Shown: positions 10,398 through 20,985, counted from the stretch's first letter. The stretch: DNA of 64,000 nucleotides from Aricia agestis (GCF_905147365.1 NC_056428.1:38235001-38299000); one strand, 5' to 3'. The notes: a model not told the origin generated them from the letters alone. Numbers and translations are program-made.

Positions 10398-11914
10398 TCT
10401 ATACTAATATTATAAAGCGGAAGAGTTTGTTAGTTTGTTTGTTTGTTTGTTTGAACGCGCTAATCTCAGGAACTACTGGTCCGATTTGAAAAATTATTTC
10501 AGTGTTAGATAACCTATTTATCGAGGAAGGCTATAGGCTATATTTTATTACGCTAATACTAATAGGAGCGAAGAAATAGAGGAAAGTGTTGAAAAAACGG
10601 GAGGAAATTAATTGAAAGAGCTTATTTAAACGCACTAATCTCAGGAACTACTGGTCCGATTTGAAAAATTCTTTCAGTGTTAGATAGCCTATTTATCGAG
10701 GAAGGCTATAAGCTATATTTTATCACGCTAAAACTAATGGGAGCTAAAAAATAGAGAAAAGTGTGGAAAAAACGGGAGAAAATATTTGAAATGGCTTATT
10801 TGAACGCGCTAATCTCAGGAACTACTGGTCGGATTTGGAAAGTTCTTTCAGTGTTAAATAGCCTATTTATCGAGAAAGGCTATAGGTTATATTTTATTCC
10901 GCTAAAACTAATAAGAGAGTAGAAATAGATAAAAGTGTGGAAAAAACGGGAGAAACTATTTGAAATGGCTTATTTGAACGCGCTAATCTCAGGAACTACT
11001 GGTCGGATTTGAAAAGTTCTTTCCGTGTTAAATAGTCCATTTATAGAGAATGGCTATAGGTTATATTTTATTGCGCTAAGACTAATAGGAGAGTAGAAAT
11101 AGATAAAAGTGTGGAAAAAACGGGAGAAACTATTTGAAATGGCTTATTTGAACGCGCTAATCTCAGGAACTACTGGTTGGATTTGAAAAATTCTTTCAGC
11201 GTCGGATAGCCCATTTATCGAGAAAGGCTATAGGTTACATTTTATCATGCTAAGACTAATGAGAGCGAAGAAATAGAGAAAAATGTGGAAAAAATTGGGA
11301 AAATTATTTGAAAGGGCTTATCTCACGAACTACTGGAGCAATTTTTCTGATATTTGGCACAGGTAAGAATTAGACCACGTGAAGGATCATAGGCTATTTT
11401 TGTGGACTAATTTGTCTGTGGAATATTTAATTTACGCGGGCGAAGCTGCGCGGAACGTTATATTTCGTGTGGTCACGATATCACGCGTAAACGGCTGGAC
11501 CCATTTTGCTGAAATTCGGTATAAAGATACTTTGAGTCCCGAAAAAGAACATAGGATACATTTTGTCCCGGAAAAATTACTGTTTACTGCACAATATACG
11601 AATTTTGATGGAATTTAGTATGGCAATACTTTCAGTCTCGGGAAAGGACAAGGGATACTTTTTATTCCGGAATATATACGGTTCCCGCATAATAAAGTTT
11701 TATGATTCTCGCCTATTTAATCTATTTTCATTTTGATGAAATTTAGCATGGAGATTGGAGATACTAATTTGAATCTGGGACAAGGAATGTTTTTTGTCCC
11801 GGAAAAATGTGCGGTTCCCACACAGTATACTCTTCTGATTTGCGCGTAAACGACTCAATCGATGTACGGGAACACTATAAAGTCCACGCGGACGAAGTCG
11901 CGGGCAACAGCTAG
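10398..11914 (+). mobile_element. Helitron-like element with internal 174-bp tandem repeats
   Basis: The 5' end is A|TCTATACTAATATTATAAA and the 3' end is ...GCGGACGAAGTCGCGGGCAACAG-CTAG|T, the TC...CTAG|T pattern of Helitrons inserted between A and T. The interior contains sequence shared by the Lepidopteran family (AACTACTGG, TTTTGTCCCGGAAAA, GCGAAG). It has no coding capacity and lies in intron 5 of E78. The middle is expanded into five direct repeats. Confidence 0.75.
10453..11325 (+). repeat. Five tandem copies of a ~174-bp unit
   Basis: The phrase GAACGCGCTAATCTCAGGAA recurs with small changes at about 10453, 10628, 10802, 10976 and 11150, giving periods of 175, 174, 174 and 174 bp. 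Each unit also contains TTATCGAG(A/G)AAGGCTATA and a GTG(T/G)GAAAAAACGGGA segment. The last unit is truncated. Copies differ from each other by a few bases, so the array is not brand new. Confidence 0.9.
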
Positions 11915-12942
11915 TTAATTATAAACAAAAACAGCAAAATATTAAAAATAGCACGGACGAACTCACTCCGTGCACATAACAAATCCTAAGTATGTAGTTA
12001 AAATATTATAAAGATATACAAGTAAAATATTGTACAATATTGAATGTCGCAAATATACATATTTAAATTTCGCAAGCTTCATGTTATAAATTATAATGTA
12101 GGCAATAGCTTAAAATAGTCGCAGGAGCAAGACATGGGTATATAACAAAGTCAATTGCAATGCAGTCTTACATAAACATTTTGATCGATTCAGACATTGT
12201 GTATTCTGAAAATAATATTTAAACCTACGAAAGAATAAATAACGAAATACTGTACATATATACTTATATACAGCTTCTTAAAGAAATATATAAAGATAGT
12301 ATCAACAACAACTTAATCGAAACCTGATCAGACAGTCAAATTTATTTCTTGTTGATACAAGAATTTATGATTATGATAATATTTGTGCATGTCTGACATT
12401 GGCTTCTGCCATCTTTACCTTCAGACTTCGGAAAAAGCGTACAACCTCGGGGTATTTATGAAAAAGGAAATTTTAAGATACTTATGAGGCAAACTCTGAA
12501 ATGTGTACCTGCTTATTTGTTACTTCACCCCAATTTCAGAAACATTAAGACGATTTACTGAAATATGATTTCGATATACCTATACTTTCCACATTTATTA
12601 ATAAAGAGAGATATATCTTTTACTTGTCTTTCACTTTAGACATAGTTTGCGTTGAATTTATAGAAGTTGGGTAAAATCTGGACTAAATAATAAAATTAAA
12701 ACATAATTAGGTAATTATGTTTACCAAATTATGGGGTGGTGGTCCACCCAGACCACTCTACTCACCAGAAGTACCCACTATTTTTAACACGCAGAGGAAA
12801 CGCTCTATGCTTGCCTCGGGTTGGGGATGTGACTCGGTTAAGCTGAGGCACCACATGGACTGAGCGTCGAGGAAATAGCCACCTAGCCTAGCCTAGCAAG
12901 TCATCTAGCTTAGAAGAACCCAATCCTCTATTCGATCTTTAC
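11915..12942. other. E78 intron 5, remainder
   Basis: Mostly AT-rich and unremarkable. 12730-12895 is a distinct block with GGTGGTGGTCCACCCAGACC, CCTCGGGTTGGGGATGTGAC and TAGCCTAGCCTAGC, ending near the donor of exon 5. It looks like an old repeat or conserved intronic sequence; I could not identify it. Confidence 0.4.
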
Positions 12943-13118
12943 CTTAATCAGTATAAGCTGATCGTCTTGCGGCAGCAGGTTGAAGCCGGGGATGCGTTTA
13001 GCAAACTCCACCAGCTGCTGCACCGACGGGGTCATTCGGTGGGCGATATGGTACCACAGAGTCGACAGAACGTCGACAGGACGTCCTGTGGACGAACTTG
13101 GTGCGTCGTCGCCGCTCC
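12943..13118 (-). CDS. E78: E78 coding exon 5 (LBD signature region, residues 208-266)
   Basis: The acceptor is CTGTCCACAG| and the donor is ATTAAG|GTAAAG. After a Ser-rich link the exon encodes LWYHIAHRMTPSVQQLVEF followed by AKRIPGFNLLPQDDQLILIK. This is the classic nuclear-receptor signature of helices 3-5 (FAK..PGF..L...DQ..L.K), which forms part of the coactivator groove. Translation in the required phase has no stop. A GTTCCG repeat starts about 30 bp upstream of the exon on the gene strand (13147-13780). Confidence 0.95.
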
Positions 13119-13146
13119 CTGTGGACAGAAGTTAATGTTTCTTTTT

Positions 13147-13780
13147 AGGGTTCCGTAGCCAAATGGCAAAAAACGGAACCCTTATAGATTCGTCATGTCT
13201 GTCTGTCTGTCCGTCCGTATGTCACAGGCACTTTTCTCCAAAACGATAAGAGCTATACTATTGAAACATTGTAAATAGATGTAGTCTGTGAACCGCATTA
13301 AGATTTTGATATAAAAATGGAAAACCATAAAAAATTTTAGAGGTCCCCATAGGTACAACTGAAGCAAACAATTTTTTTTTCATCTAACCTATGCGTGTGG
13401 AGTATCTATGGATAGATCCTTAAAAATCATATTGAGGTTCCTAATATTATTTTTTTCTAACCTGAATAGTTTGCGAGAGAGACTCTTCCAAAGCGGTAAA
13501 ATTTGTGTCCCCCCACTATAACTTCTAAAGTAATGGCATGATAAGTCTAAAAAAATATATATGATGTACATTACTACAAAAACTACCAACGAAAATTGGT
13601 TTGAACGGGATCTGGCAAGTAGTTTTTTTACGTCATAAATGGTAAACATTAAAATAATAAACTTTCACTAAATCAACTGAAATATAAAAATAAATCAAAA
13701 ACTTTTTAATTCCATAAAAATAAACCTTATTGCTGCTGCGGAGCCCTTCATGGGCGGGTCCAACTCGCACTTGGCCGGTT
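13147..13780 (+). repeat. GTTCCG-type repeat in E78 intron 4
   Basis: It begins AGGGTTCCGTAGCCAAATGG then a TCTGTCTGTCTGTCCGTCCG tract and ends AACTCGCACTTGGCCGG-TTTTT. The body differs from the 33858 type but the same end sequences appear in reverse order. It ends at its near edge about 30 bp from E78 exon 5. Confidence 0.6.
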
Positions 13781-14025
13781 TTTTTATTTTATTATTAAGT
13801 ACAACAATTAAGGTCGTCTATGGGCCTTTCGCCCACATCTTTTGTTTGTCTTTGCTTCTTATAATGTAAACATAATATTATGTTCATTAATGTTCACGTA
13901 CCAAGCTTACAATTTCTCATAATCTACTGAAGAAGTGTAGTAGTACTGAAGTAAGGGTTTATTGACCTTATTTTGTCCAATTGTTGTGACAAATTAAAGA
14001 ATTACCTCGATATATTCTGATTTTT

Positions 14026-14728
14026 AGGGTTCCATAGTAAACAAGGAACCCTTATAGTTTCGGTCTGTCCGTCCGTCTGTCTGTCCGTCCATCCGTTTGT
14101 CTGTCCGCGGTTTTTCTCAGAGACTATAGGACCTACAAAGCTGTAATTTGGCATGAATGCACATATTAATGATGCCGACAAAATGGTACATGAAATCTTA
14201 AAAAAAATATTTTTTATGGTACCTTCCCTACACATCTAGCGAGGATGAATTTTTTTTTCACGGCCACCCCATTGGGTGGGGTGTCGTTGGATAGGTTTTT
14301 TAAAATATTAGGAGTTCATAGATCATTTTTCGATTTACGGATCCGTTTGTGAAATATTAAGTTTTAAAGTGGAAAAAATCGTTCAGTGAGTCCAGTCCAG
14401 TCCCCCCTTCTACCGGCTAAACGGTTGCTTCTGGAAATGTGAAAAAAATCACGGAAGTAGGAAATATGCTGAATTTAAAAGGAAAACTATCACGGCTAAG
14501 AAGACTTCATAAGTTTTTGAGTTATAGTCGATCAACTAAAAAAATGTATTTGGCGAAATATAAAGGCACTTTTCGTTCAAATTCTTTTGAACGTAACTAA
14601 GATGATGTTGTTAGTAGTGTAAAACACGTTATAAATGTACATTTATTGACCATACAAAATTATCAAAAACTAGCGGTACTACGGAACCCTACATAGCGCG
14701 TGGCCCGACACGTACTTGGCCGGTTTTT
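14026..14728 (+). repeat. Second GTTCCG-type repeat in E78 intron 4
   Basis: It begins AGGGTTCCATAGTAAACAAG with a GTCCGTCCGTCTGTCTGTCC tract and ends CTACGGAACCCTACATAGCG and CACGTACTTGGCCGGTTTTT. It lies in the same intron and orientation as the 13147 copy, with little similarity in the middle. Confidence 0.6.
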
Positions 14729-14880
14729 TAATTTGCTAAGATGACCAAAAATGTAACTAGTTTCTTTTATTGTTGTAGCTTTGGACTATCTGATTTTCTG
14801 CATTAAATAATATTTGCATTAAATTTAAAAACAATTATTATTGTGAGTAGTCGTAGCAACATATCCAAAACATTTCTACG

Positions 14881-14943
14881 CCAGGTATTATTGTTGAACA
14901 CGAGCTGTCAACAACAATACCTGGAATGTTGTTGACAGCTCGT
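14881..14943. repeat. Two overlapping, mutually exclusive hairpins in E78 intron 4
   Basis: Arm 14881-14897 pairs with 14908-14924 (16 of 17 bases). Arm 14900-14915 pairs perfectly with 14928-14943 (16 bases). The two stems share 14908-14915, so only one can form. The region lies 52 bp past the donor of exon 4. Confidence 0.8.
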
Positions 14944-14994
14944 ATTTGGGGCAATAGGTGCACAAAGACTCCATTGAAACATAATTATTATTAC

Positions 14995-15255
14995 CTTCAT
15001 CGGAATCGTTCAGGTTCAGTCGGATCGTTCGTACTTGGATGCCGTCCTTGAGCTCAGCGGACGACGGGCCGAACATTCGGTGCGCGGTGAGGACTATCCT
15101 CACCATCTCCTTAGTGAGGTCCTGATGCAGGACTTCGTTGTCGATCTCCTCCACCGGGGCCGGGACCGGAGCCGGTACCAGGTTCCTAGCGAGATCGGGC
15201 ATGCTCTCCATGACGGCTTCCCTCGGTCGCTTTGGCACTCGTCCGTACCTGACGG
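14995..15255 (-). CDS. E78: E78 coding exon 4 (DBD C-terminal extension, hinge, start of LBD)
   Basis: The acceptor is GTTTCTCAG| and the donor is GATGAAG|GTAATAATA. The exon begins (S)VRYGRVPKRPRE, the C-terminal extension that in related NR1 receptors contacts DNA 5' of the half-site. A Pro/Ala-rich hinge follows (VPAPVPAPV). After that comes DNEVLHQDLTKEMVRIVLTAH, the probable first helix region of the ligand-binding domain. The last complete residue is Glu207 and codon 208 is split (G|GG). The reading frame is continuous with the neighbouring exons. Confidence 0.94.
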
Positions 15256-15689
15256 CTGAGAAACAAGTCCTCATTGTACGAACGGTTTCGCCGAACTGAT
15301 GCACACTGCATCGGTGTTAGATCCCTAATTGGAAAATAAGGCGCGGTGCATTGATCTATGCTCTATATTGTTTTCTAACACTACCGCGGACCCCACACCT
15401 GCTATGGGAACGACAATTCAACGAGTAGATCTCTCGCAATTGATAAATCTGTGCGTTTATTAGATAAGGGTTTAACCCTGTGTAATATGCATTATAAGTA
15501 TAATGCATGTCCATAATATGCATGTCCATATTTATCACGTTAAACGCCGACCGAATATGACACTTCTGGCAGGCCAACGAACATGATAACTTAGCTTTTG
15601 TCAATGCAGTGAAACCCGCATGGCCCTCTAGACTAATGGGTTTTATTTGGTTTTTGACTAACGACAGGAATTTTTAGAGATTTGTGTGA

Positions 15690-15835
15690 GAACTTATTTA
15701 TACTTACCCCATAATATATAGTATTTATCACACAAAAAAATCACGTTTGTTGTATGGGGCAATCCATATACAACAAATGTGATTTTTTTCTGTCCCCAAT
15801 GGGACTGGGGCTCCCATACAACCCTTAAATATTTA
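15690..15835. repeat. GTTCCG-repeat fragment in inverted-repeat form
   Basis: AAAAAATCACGTTTGTTGTA, a block found inside the 33858 and 46149 repeats, is followed after a short loop by its own reverse complement (TACAACAAATGTGATTTTTT), making a hairpin at about 15734-15790. It lies 435 bp upstream of exon 4 in intron 3. Confidence 0.5.
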
Positions 15836-16985
15836 TTTCATTTTGTATAATAAGACAGTAAAAGAAGATAAACTAAGTTTTGTAAATGTTGTAAAGGCGT
15901 GGGGGTTGTCCGACACCGCGTCCAACACCACGACCCGCGCGGCTCCTTGTAACGAAAATCTTAGTTTCTGCTCGCACAGGCCATGGGGGACACAGGCTGA
16001 GTGACATTGTTTTTGGGAATATACCTATATATATTTTGTAGTAATTATTAATATATTCTATTTGAAAGTGGGTTTTATTACATTTCCTACGAAATGTACT
16101 GTTGGTGAACCTTATTAAAGTAAATAAATAAAATGGAGAAAAAAAAAACGAATGTGTAAAATTGATTAAAATAGTGTTTTCCCATTCGGCGCGCAGGGCA
16201 AGTGTACTGTTGGCCAACTGGTGTGCCCCATGGCGTTTAACGGGATATTAAAACCTGTGAGACTAAGTTTTGCTCGGATTTCAAGGATAGGGGCAAAATT
16301 TTAGAAATAGATGCATAGTATTGTCGAGATTGTTTTTCTACAATTCTACCCCAAAGCTCACAATTCGCATTACCAAAAAAAGAATTATGACTAAAGATGG
16401 CCTCGTTTAAATAATAAGATTGAGTATTATATTACATCAAAATCGTATGAGAAAATTCGAACCTAAAGAAAAATTTCTTGATTTTGTGTATTAATAGTGT
16501 CATGTTGCAACAGCTATCTTGTAGTTTCAGAATTCAGAGCTGTAGTGGTAATTGATTTAGGTCTGGTTTATCGGAAAACTTAATTGACATCCCATATACA
16601 AGCGAACTAGATCTCTGCTCTACAGTGACCACACTATAATTGCTTGCTGGAACTTGGACCGAAATCGGAAAACCCTAATTTATACCAATTGCATTTAAAA
16701 TAACAATTCAGTAAATGTTTTCCGAAGTACGTAAAAAAATTAGTTTCGTGTGCTTATAATAACACTTTAAAATGACAAAACACGTTGTTACAATGATTAA
16801 TTATTTTTATTTTCATAGTACTTCATTTATCAAATTGTATAACATTGAAGAACATGAAAAAAACTAAAATTACTTACATGATACATCTGAAAACTCATTT
16901 CTGCCATGACTAGGTCTTATGGGACTACCTGATTACCCAAAAATAACATTAAAAATAACGAATATAACTATTAATAGTCTATATA

Positions 16986-17170
16986 CAGGGTGTAACAAAA
17001 ATAAGTGATAATACTTTAGGGTGTGTACGTGTTCCTTGTAGAGAGTTCACTGTGAAAGTAGCAGCGCTGAAAGACCAAATTTTTTTTTCACTTTTGTATG
17101 GAGAAACTCGTGGCGCTGGGGCTCTTGCCCATACAAAAGTGAAAAAAAAAATTTATAATAAATACACTGT
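16986..17170 (+). mobile_element. Copy of the CAGGGTGTAACAAAA family in E78 intron 3
   Basis: CAGGGTGTAACAAAAATAAG-TGATAATACTTT, then AGCAGCGCTGAAAGA, then an inverted pair (TTTTTTTTCACTTTTGTATG / CATACAAAAGTGAAAAAAAA) at 17082-17151. The right end is eroded. Confidence 0.6.
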
Positions 17171-17261
17171 ATAATAAATATCAATTCATATCACTCCAAG
17201 AACTTCTACATCAATAGTATAACAAAGTTTAAGTATAACAAAAAAATATTGTTATCCTATA

Positions 17262-17511
17262 CAGTGTGTAACAATACTAAATAAGTGATAATACTTTTGG
17301 GGTGGGTTTAAAGTTCGATGTGAAAGTAGCAGCACTGAAAGATTGAAAGATTTAAACTTTTGTTTGGGAAAATGCATGACGCTGGGGTGCTTGCTCATAC
17401 AAATAAATAAAAAATTGCTCTTTCAGCGCTGCTGCTTTCACAGTGAACTCTACGGACACATACATACACCCTAAACTCTAAAGTTCTATCACTTAGTTCT
17501 GTCACACCCTG
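17262..17511 (+). mobile_element. 250-bp MITE 34 bp from the donor of E78 exon 3
   Basis: Left end CAGTGTGTAACAATACTAAA, right end AGTTCTGTCACACCCTG, and an internal inverted pair (AGCAGCACTGAAAGA / TTTCAGCGCTGCTGCTTTCA). TAT-type flanks lie on both sides. The same family occurs at 555, 16986 and 30105-30275 (the last degenerate). Confidence 0.65.
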
Positions 17512-17551
17512 TATGTGTATAGTGTTATTTGAAAGTCGGTTTAAAACTCAC

Positions 17552-17693
17552 AGTCTCTGCTCATGCCAACCGCAATGCACTTCTTGAAACGGCAGAACTG
17601 GCACCGGTTCCTGTTGAGCCGGATGACCAGACACTTGCCGTCCCGCAGGCACCGGTACTCGATCTGCTTCTGGATGCTCCGACGGAAGAAACC
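17552..17693 (-). CDS. E78: E78 coding exon 3 (second zinc finger, residues 74-121)
   Basis: The acceptor is TTCGCCAG| and the donor is GACT|GTGAGT at 17551-17546. The exon encodes GFFRRSIQKQIEYRC and continues to ...CRFKKCIAVGMSRD. The second zinc finger follows C-X5-C-X9-C-X2-C (Cys88, 94, 104, 107). GFFRR begins the first recognition helix. Residue 121 (Ser) is split, with T here and CC in the next exon. The second-finger sequence RCLRDGKCLVIRLNRNRC is the strongest single indication of E78 over E75, HR3 and other NR1 members. Confidence 0.96.
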
Positions 17694-17901
17694 CTGGCGA
17701 ACCCAGAAGAGCAAATAAGCTGCGAAGCGAATAACAACAGTAGACATGGGAAAGAATCGACATACTGACAGCTTTTATCGACAAAATGGCGGATTTTTAT
17801 TGTCTCTGTCACTTTGTCTTGTCTGTCTATTCTTTTCTTCTATAGAAAGAAACCGTTGCTGTGGTGACCATACTACGCCTGCAGGAATAGAACTTTAAAT
17901 A

Positions 17902-18060
17902 CGGTATCATCGTTAAAAGTCTTTCATAGGCAGTTGACAGACCTACGTCATGTGGTCGGCTTATGTCAATTCAATGTTAGCTGTGATCGGTCGGATGGGT
18001 TTGACTCGCGACCAAATTACTTAGGTCTGCCATCTGCCTAGGAATCGACTTCTCTGACAT
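17902..18060. mobile_element. 160-bp palindromic MITE (GATTCCTAGGCAG family), intron 2
   Basis: The ends carry (GTACCATCGA)..TTGATTCCTAGGCAG-type inverted repeats, and the centre holds GACATAAGCCGACCACATGA-type sequence shared by at least seven copies in the window. No coding capacity. It lies between E78 exons 3 and 2. Confidence 0.7.
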
Positions 18061-18249
18061 TACATTATGATGGGGCGCAGCGTAGCGAGCCTCAATTTCT
18101 ACGCACGAGAAAAGACATGAGGCAATAGACAGATTGATAAAGGATCTCTAATTTTCTCTTTAAAATCTCTCAGTTTTAATATTTATGCTAAACCTGCTGA
18201 TGCCAGATAAATTCGTACAAAACTGAGTTTATTAGAGTATATTAGTGTA

Positions 18250-18598
18250 ATGGCCGCTTTACACGGGTGACTAAAGCCGCACGATTTACGCCGCACGGCG
18301 AAAATCGACTGTGTAAATGGCAATGCGACTACGCCGCATGCGGCTAAAGTCGCAAGCCCCAAAGTGGTGCGGCCAATGGCCGCATGCGGCTGGTGACTAA
18401 AATCGACCGTGCAAACGCTCAGTCGCAAGCGATCGCTTGCTGCGAATACTACTGTTGACTGGTGACTTGCCGGGTGACTAAAATCGACCCGTTAGTCACC
18501 CGTGTAAATGGGGTGGCGATTCGACTTGGACAGGCGATTCCACTGGTGACTTGTCGGGTGACTAAAATCGACCCGTTAGTCACCCGTGTAAATCGACC
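18250..18598. mobile_element. GC-rich ~350-bp element with inverted ends and an internal direct repeat
   Basis: Left end GGCCGCTTTACACGGGTGAC, right end GTTAGTCACCCGTGTAAATC-GACC (inverted). The block GGTGACTTG(C/T)CGGGTGACTA-AAATCGACCCGTTAGTCACC occurs twice, 83 bp apart (from about 18461 and 18544). It lies in E78 intron 2. No credible ORF. Confidence 0.6.
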
Positions 18599-19303
18599 AT
18601 AAGTTTTTATTTCTGGAAGCTTTCTTCAGTGTCCAATTAAAGCTTTTGCAGGAACTTTCACTATTTAACTATTGTTGCATAATAATTAGATTTTAATATT
18701 ACTCTTGTTTACTACATTAACTTTTCTATCGGGAAAAAGAATTTTCCTTTGACTGCATTTTGTTTTCTTGTTATTAAAATAAATCAAAGATTTCAAGCAT
18801 GAGCACTTTGAAGAAAAGTTTCCTTGTTATTTTTTAAAGCAATGTAAATAATAATTAACAAAAGTTTTATCAAACAAACTTTGACAAACACGGAGACATA
18901 AGAAAATATATTTTTCTTTCCCTGTTCATTCAATTAGTTGCAGTTTGCAACAAGCTTTAAAATGGCAACAAAAACAGATTAACCTCAAACTTGAGAGCTT
19001 AGAAGGAGAAAAGGAATTTACTGCTTTAAAGCGCTGAAAAAATTGAAAGCTTTAAATTGAGCTTTTGAACGATATTTTTTATGTGGAAGCACGTTCGAAT
19101 ATTTAAATAACAATCACGCTATCGAGGTTTGTGCGAAAGTATAATATGATGTGAACAAATATGATGAAAGCAATGCATTTCCATAAATAAAATACTAGTA
19201 AAGGAATATGATATAAAATGTATGGAATTTGGTCCAAATGTCCACCACAATCAGTACAAATAATCGGCCAAGTTCAACATCAATCATCATCATCATCACC
19301 ATA

Positions 19304-19377
19304 CCTTGCAAGTTGCAGCTTTCACAGAAGGTGACGCCATAGTGGTATCCCGAATCTTTGTCCCCGCACACCTTGCA
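19304..19377 (-). pseudogene. Degenerate tandem copy of the E78 first-zinc-finger exon
   Basis: Starting 99 bp downstream of the Cys52 codon in exon 2, the same coding core recurs (CKVCGDKDSGYHYGVTFCES then CN). Four base substitutions are visible over about 64 bases. Three change amino acids (Ala to Asp, Ser to Phe, and Gly to Ser in the P-box) and one is silent. All four zinc cysteines survive, but the P-box now reads ESCN. A 7-bp insertion (CTTGCAA) lies before the donor, which is intact (CAAG|GTATGG). The copy is preceded by TTATAG, a possible but weak acceptor. Used as an exon it would be about 73 nt and would not keep frame with exon 3, so I read it as a decaying exon duplication in intron 2 rather than a working alternative exon. 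Confidence 0.8.
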
Positions 19378-19410
19378 CTACTATAATCACCATAATAATC
19401 ATCATCATAC

Positions 19411-19520
19411 CTTGCAGCCTTCACAGGAGGTGACGCCGTAGTGGTATCCCGAAGCTTTGTCCCCGCACACCTTGCACGGAGCCGCCGCTTTGCCAGCACT
19501 AGCGCTATCTATATGCTGAT
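19411..19520 (-). CDS. E78: E78 coding exon 2 (first zinc finger, residues 37-73)
   Basis: The acceptor is TTTTTGTTTCCAG| with the AG at 19522-19521, and the donor is TGCAAG|GTATGATG. The exon encodes a short linker and then the first C4 zinc finger, CKVCGDKASGYHYGVTSCE followed by GCK, with all four cysteines (52, 55, 69, 72). The intron falls between the Lys and Gly of the P-box, a common intron position in NR1 receptors. The finger recognises one DNA half-site through the EGCKG P-box. A degenerate copy of this exon's coding core and donor lies 99 bp further along the gene (see 19304-19377). Confidence 0.95.
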
Positions 19521-19550
19521 CTGGAAACAAAAATTGATATTTAGATTAGT

Positions 19551-19731
19551 TGATTCCCGCAACTCCGGGATTTCTCCGGGATAAAAATATCCTATGTCCT
19601 TTCCTTGGACTCAAAATATCTCCATACCAAATTTCATCAAATTCCGTTCAGTGGTTTAAGCGTGAAGAGGTAACAGACAGATAGACACATTTTCGCATTT
19701 CAAATATTATTAGTATATTAGTATTAATATC
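19551..19731 (-). mobile_element. Helitron-like repeat copy directly upstream of E78 exon 2
   Basis: It is the reverse complement of the family at 4314: CCCGCAACTCCGGGAT, GGGATAAAAATATCCTATGT, ACAGACAGATAGACACATTT, and ends near CTAATAATATT. It ends about 30 bp from the acceptor of exon 2 (19520), so it lies next to the polypyrimidine tract and branch-point region. Confidence 0.65.
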
Positions 19732-20654
19732 GAAGTATGGACTACTATCAAGGATCCTTTTTTATAACATACCTAAGCATAAGCTTAGCTGAGATAGAGT
19801 TTGAAAAATATAGAGATTCCCTCGCAGTTCTTTTTGGCAAATGCTGTGTGAGAAAAAGTATAATATAATAGTCAGAAATATTTATTGACTACACCCATAT
19901 TACAAAAGAATATATTATAATTATTAAGATGAAGTTACAAAATAAAGGAGGGAAACTGGTGCCCTTATTAAGTTGCTCTGTATTAAAAGATAAACAGTCA
20001 CCCTAGCAAATTCTATCAAAGAGAGAAAAGTTTAAAAAATCTGTTTGTTATATTTTAGGCATGATTTACGGTTTAGGAAAACGAAAAATTATTGTCATAG
20101 TAAAGAAAATCATATTGTGTTTTAGTATAAAAAATTAATAGTAGGTACATTATAATCTAAGCAGATCATACCTATACCTTAAAAATTTGATAAATCTTCG
20201 CAACCCTATAATTTATATTATCATGGTTATAGGAAATATTCACAGATTAGGTATGTATTTTTTCTTAACACAAAAATTATAACAAAAAAGACTTCAACGC
20301 GTGACGCGACTCAATTTTTTTTTTTCAACACCTTACAAGCAACTTCCATAATTCATCGAAATCATACATTCTGCTGACCTATCCTACAACTCTATTGACA
20401 AATATACAACTCTATTTGCCAATGAAAGTCCACTTAAGTGCATATTACGACCGCAATTGAAAGGGCGCGAATCGTTTACGTACGTCACTTACGGTCAGGA
20501 CTAGTGTTAACTAGCTGTTATTGGGACATATTGATACTAAATAGGGTCTAGACCAGTGTGATTCAAACTTTCTCATTTTGGTGCTACAACGAAGAGCCTA
20601 CTAATTATTATTATTATTTGCTAACTACCGCTTTGCTCTTAGATATCTCTCTAT

Positions 20655-20985
20655 GGGCCTGTCCACATCTCCACGTCACGACGTCGTCAACGTAGAACGG
20701 TGCGGTAACGTGGCACGGTACGTTGACGTGACGTGTATATTTACGTCAACGTAACGTTAAAACTTTTTCTTCTCTTTCTCTGTTTTAACAAAAATAGCAA
20801 AAGCAGAATACGTTTTGTGCGGTCCACATCTAGATTAGTAGTGAAGAATGCTGCTACATTCTTTAACAAGGCATGGTGACGTACAATGTTGCTATATCGT
20901 GATTTACGTTACGTTAACGTAATGTGCCACGTTACCGCACCGTTCCACGTTGACGATGTCGTCACGTGGAGATGTGGACAGGCCC
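20655..20985. mobile_element. ~330-bp palindromic MITE (CCACGTCACGACGTC family)
   Basis: The terminal inverted repeat starts GGGCCTGTCCACATCTCCAC and closes GTGGAGATGTGGACAGGCCC. Within it are GTGCGGTAACGTGGCACGGT and its reverse complement. It is the same family as the nested copy at 23492, with a shorter middle. Confidence 0.75.

Noticed and set aside
17529..17812. Several overlapping ORFs in other frames
   Set aside because: They are shadows of E78 exon 3.
19304..19377. Functional mutually exclusive exon for zinc finger 1
   Set aside because: The frame does not match exon 3, the P-box glycine is lost and the acceptor is weak; treated as a degenerate duplication.
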